This document shows positions 63,415 to 64,000 of a stretch of DNA of 64,000 nt, piece by piece. Numbering within the stretch: the first letter of the stretch is position 1; every line of letters begins with the position of its first letter. Both the position numbers and the translations under genes were made by a program. The notes beneath the pieces were generated by a model. It did not search any database and had not been told where the DNA came from. It saw only the letters and a program-made list of their open reading frames with translations. Source of the DNA: Amycolatopsis sp. FDAARGOS 1241 (GTDB lineage: Bacteria > Actinomycetota > Actinomycetes > Mycobacteriales > Pseudonocardiaceae); contig NZ_CP069526.1 in assembly GCF_016889705.1 (NCBI RefSeq), forward strand, positions 5,766,001 to 5,830,000, in the 5' to 3' direction.

Positions 63415-64000
63415 TCAGCCGCCCGGTGGCGGCGAAACCTCCCCGGCCGGCTCGTCGAGCCGCTTCCGCACGCCCGCCGCGGCGGGCAACCCCAGCTCGT
63501 CGAGCACGTTGAGGGCCTCCCGCCAGGACTTCTCGGCGCCTTCGGGATCACCGGCATCACTGAGGGCGTCGCCGAGTGCGACGAGGGAATCGGACTCGTC
63601 GGTGCGGTTGCCGAGTTCCCGGTAGTACGTCACGGCGCGGCGCCACGCGTCGATCGCCTGGTCCAGGTGGCCGAGCGCGCCGTACGCGGTGGCCAGCGTG
63701 CTCCAGCAGTTTCCTTCACCGTTGCGGTCGCCGATGTCCTCGTACAGCTTCATCGCCCGCAGGATCAGCGGCACGGCCTCGGCGTTGCCGCCCATCTCGC
63801 TGAGGCAGCGGCCGATCCCCTCGAGCCCGATGGCCTCGCCCTTGACGTTGCCGCTGGCCCGGTACAGCTCGAACGCGCGCTCGTGGTGCTCCAGCGCCGC
63901 GTTGAACCGGCCCAGTTTCGCGAACACCGTGCCGAAGTTGCTGTGCACGTAGGCCTGATCGGCCCCCATCCCCAGCTGTTCGAACAGTTCGGTGGTGCGG
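63415..64000 (-). CDS. Tetratricopeptide-repeat protein, C-terminal part
   Basis: The frame is open from the window end at 64000, so only about the last 195 residues are seen. They form at least four TPR units of about 40 residues (for example AYVHSNFGTVFAKLGRFNAALEHHERAFELY and WSTLATAYGALGHLDQAIDAWRRAVTYYREL) and a short Pro/Gly-rich tail. This is the typical C-terminus of AfsR/NB-ARC-type or stand-alone TPR regulators in actinobacteria. Which of these it is depends on the missing N-terminus. Confidence 0.8.
   Translation of the reverse strand, partial: RTTELFEQLGMGADQAYVHSNFGTVFAKLGRFNAALEHHERAFELYRASGNVKGEAIGLEGIGRCLSEMGGNAEAVPLILRAMKLYEDIGDRNGEGNCWSTLATAYGALGHLDQAIDAWRRAVTYYRELGNRTDESDSLVALGDALSDAGDPEGAEKSWREALNVLDELGLPAAAGVRKRLDEPAGEVSPPPGG

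Overview
The window is high-GC DNA with dense, mostly non-overlapping genes, frequent GTG/TTG starts, Tat and lipoprotein signals, F420-dependent luciferase-like enzymes, GntR/FCD and LAL-type LuxR regulators and long G+C hairpin terminators. This fits a filamentous actinobacterium, most likely Pseudonocardiaceae (Amycolatopsis-like); the exact genus is inference. I see no rRNA, tRNA, CRISPR array, insertion sequence or phage gene. It looks like chromosomal accessory DNA rich in catabolic clusters, each with its own uptake system and regulator.

Region 1 (1-7 kb): an MFS exporter fragment, a conserved unknown, a Tat-exported phospholipase C, a small lipoprotein, a CGNR zinc-finger regulator with a triple-box operator, a truncated alpha/beta hydrolase relic and an M14 carboxypeptidase whose signal peptide lies in a different frame from its catalytic domain.

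Region 2 (7-25 kb): a catabolic cluster. It has an RpiR regulator with a PLP dehydratase, a cytosolic gamma-glutamyltransferase, a second PLP dehydratase, an aconitase paralogue followed by an MBL hydrolase and a kinase-PLP lyase fusion, a polar-amino-acid ABC transporter, hydrolases, a cyclase-family amidase, an SGNH hydrolase and a GntR/FCD regulator. Four promoters of this cluster carry the same palindrome, TATAGnCTATA, which defines a probable regulon. The fusion resembles human hydroxylysine kinase joined to phosphohydroxylysine/phosphoethanolamine phospho-lyase and suggests a phosphorylate-then-eliminate route for a hydroxy-amine.

Region 3 (26-39 kb): a threonine synthase-type gene, then a nine-gene, translationally coupled dipeptide/oligopeptide ABC operon into which an SDR, a polysaccharide-deacetylase-fold amidase and a penicillin-acylase-type N-terminal hydrolase have been inserted, ending in its own GntR regulator; an acyl-CoA dehydrogenase follows. 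Both the threonine synthase and the operon have GGATC-type palindromes in their promoters.

Region 4 (39-50 kb): a very large secreted sedolisin-like protease with Kelch and carboxypeptidase-regulatory domains, a LAL regulator, NAD kinase, an alditol oxidase and an MFS exporter.

Region 5 (50-59 kb): a leftward cluster of class II aldolase, NitT/TauT-type ABC transporter, GntR regulator, alpha/beta hydrolase, dihydropyrimidinase-like amidohydrolase and two F420-dependent LLM oxidoreductases. Three of its promoters share CCTGGATCCAwT. It is the best candidate for an undescribed heterocycle- or amide-degrading system.

Region 6 (59-64 kb): a gene-free stretch with a 17-bp inverted repeat, an LTA-synthase-like membrane sulfatase-fold protein, a YcaO-like protein divergent from an atypical LuxR regulator, and the end of a TPR protein.
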